NCBI RefSeq assembly: GCF_013377015.1
Contig: NZ_JACABA010000001.1
Location: 393,554-457,553 of the forward strand
Direction of reading: 5' to 3'
DNA from: Rhodopseudomonas sp.
GTDB lineage: Bacteria; Pseudomonadota; Alphaproteobacteria; Rhizobiales; Xanthobacteraceae
Length of the DNA: 64,000 nucleotides
In this document: one piece after another, positions 63,909-64,000 of the stretch
Position numbering within the stretch: the stretch's first letter is position 1
How the letters are laid out: each line of letters opens with the position of its first letter
Made by a program: the position numbers and the translations under genes
Notes under the pieces: model-generated
Told to the model about the DNA's origin: nothing
Seen by the model: the letters and a program-made list of their open reading frames with translations, nothing else
Databases searched by the model: none

Positions 63909-64000
63909 TCACAGCGCCAGCCGCACCAAATATTTCTGTTCGCCGCTCAGCACCAGTTCGGAGCGCTGGTTGTGCACCGACGACGCCACCGTGACGATGC
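63909..64000 (-). CDS. Partial gene, C terminus of a MaoC-like hydratase-family protein
   Basis: 30 codons enter from the right edge and end at TGA 63911-63909: IVTVASSVHNQRSELVLSGE then QKYLVRLAL. The pattern V-x-N-Q-R-x-E-L-V-L-S-G is common at the end of MaoC-like acyl-CoA dehydratases, which fits the neighbouring CoA-transferase. Too short for a firm call. Confidence 0.5.
   Translation of the reverse strand, partial: IVTVASSVHNQRSELVLSGEQKYLVRLAL

Overview
The window is a high-GC alphaproteobacterial photosynthesis gene cluster. Gene content and order (bchFNB, bphP1-ppsR2, bchP/G, pufBALM without pufC, bchCXYZ, crtEF/CD, crtIB, bchID, puc operons) point to a Rhodopseudomonas-like or photosynthetic Bradyrhizobium-like member of the Nitrobacteraceae. 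LH2 (puc) operons with pucC favour Rhodopseudomonas. This assignment is inference; no rRNA or tRNA gene was seen. || Layout. 1-3.3 kb: bchF-bchN-bchB (minus; bchB runs off the edge). 3.6-9.6 kb: regulatory block with a B12-type AerR/PpaA protein, heme oxygenase, bacteriophytochrome, PpsR2 and cytochrome c2. 9.6-15.3 kb: small membrane protein, tspO, bchP, PucC-like transporter, bchG, ppsR1. 15.5-23.3 kb: bchCXYZ-pufQ(like)-pufBALM, the reaction centre/LH1 superoperon. 23.4-28.1 kb: crtF-crtE and divergent crtD-crtC. 28.1-34 kb: palindromic repeats, a GIY-YIG protein, two paralogous micro-membrane proteins, hemF, crtB-crtI, bchO. 33.9-40.6 kb: a less typical segment (hydrolase, hemE, HigBA-type toxin-antitoxin followed by a hemE fragment, chemoreceptor plus partner, PAS-AraC regulator) that separates bchO from bchID. 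40.6-44.4 kb: hemC-bchI-bchD. 44.7-49.8 kb: a tightly overlapped plus-strand operon ending in a BciB-type divinyl reductase. 50-52.8 kb: ferritin-like protein, membrane protein, flavin monooxygenase. 52.9-60.4 kb: two tandem puc (LH2) operons, each followed by genes for proteins made of a 16-residue S-x-S-G-T-P-L-L repeat. 60.4-64 kb: a sensor kinase with a lone phytochrome-type PAS domain, its response regulator, a class III CoA-transferase and a partial MaoC-like gene. || How it works together. Heme and bacteriochlorophyll enzymes (hemE, hemF, hemC, bchIDO, bchNB, bciB, bchF, bchXYZ, bchC, bchG, bchP) and carotenoid enzymes (crtE, B, I, C, D, F) supply pigment to pufBALM and pucBA products. 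PpsR-type operators (TGT-N12-ACA) lie before bchF, bchC, crtE/crtD, crtI and both puc operons. Several occur as pairs whose starts are exactly 26 bp apart. Light input is probably through BphP1 relieving PpsR2 repression, with the heme oxygenase making the chromophore. || The most novel content is the set of five repeat proteins in the puc operons. Two have an N-terminal globular domain and three are nearly pure repeat. I know of no described function for them in LH2 biogenesis. The second puc operon also encodes an LH2 alpha chain with Met at position 45 in place of Trp, suggesting a spectrally shifted LH2, and sits beside the truncated-phytochrome kinase.
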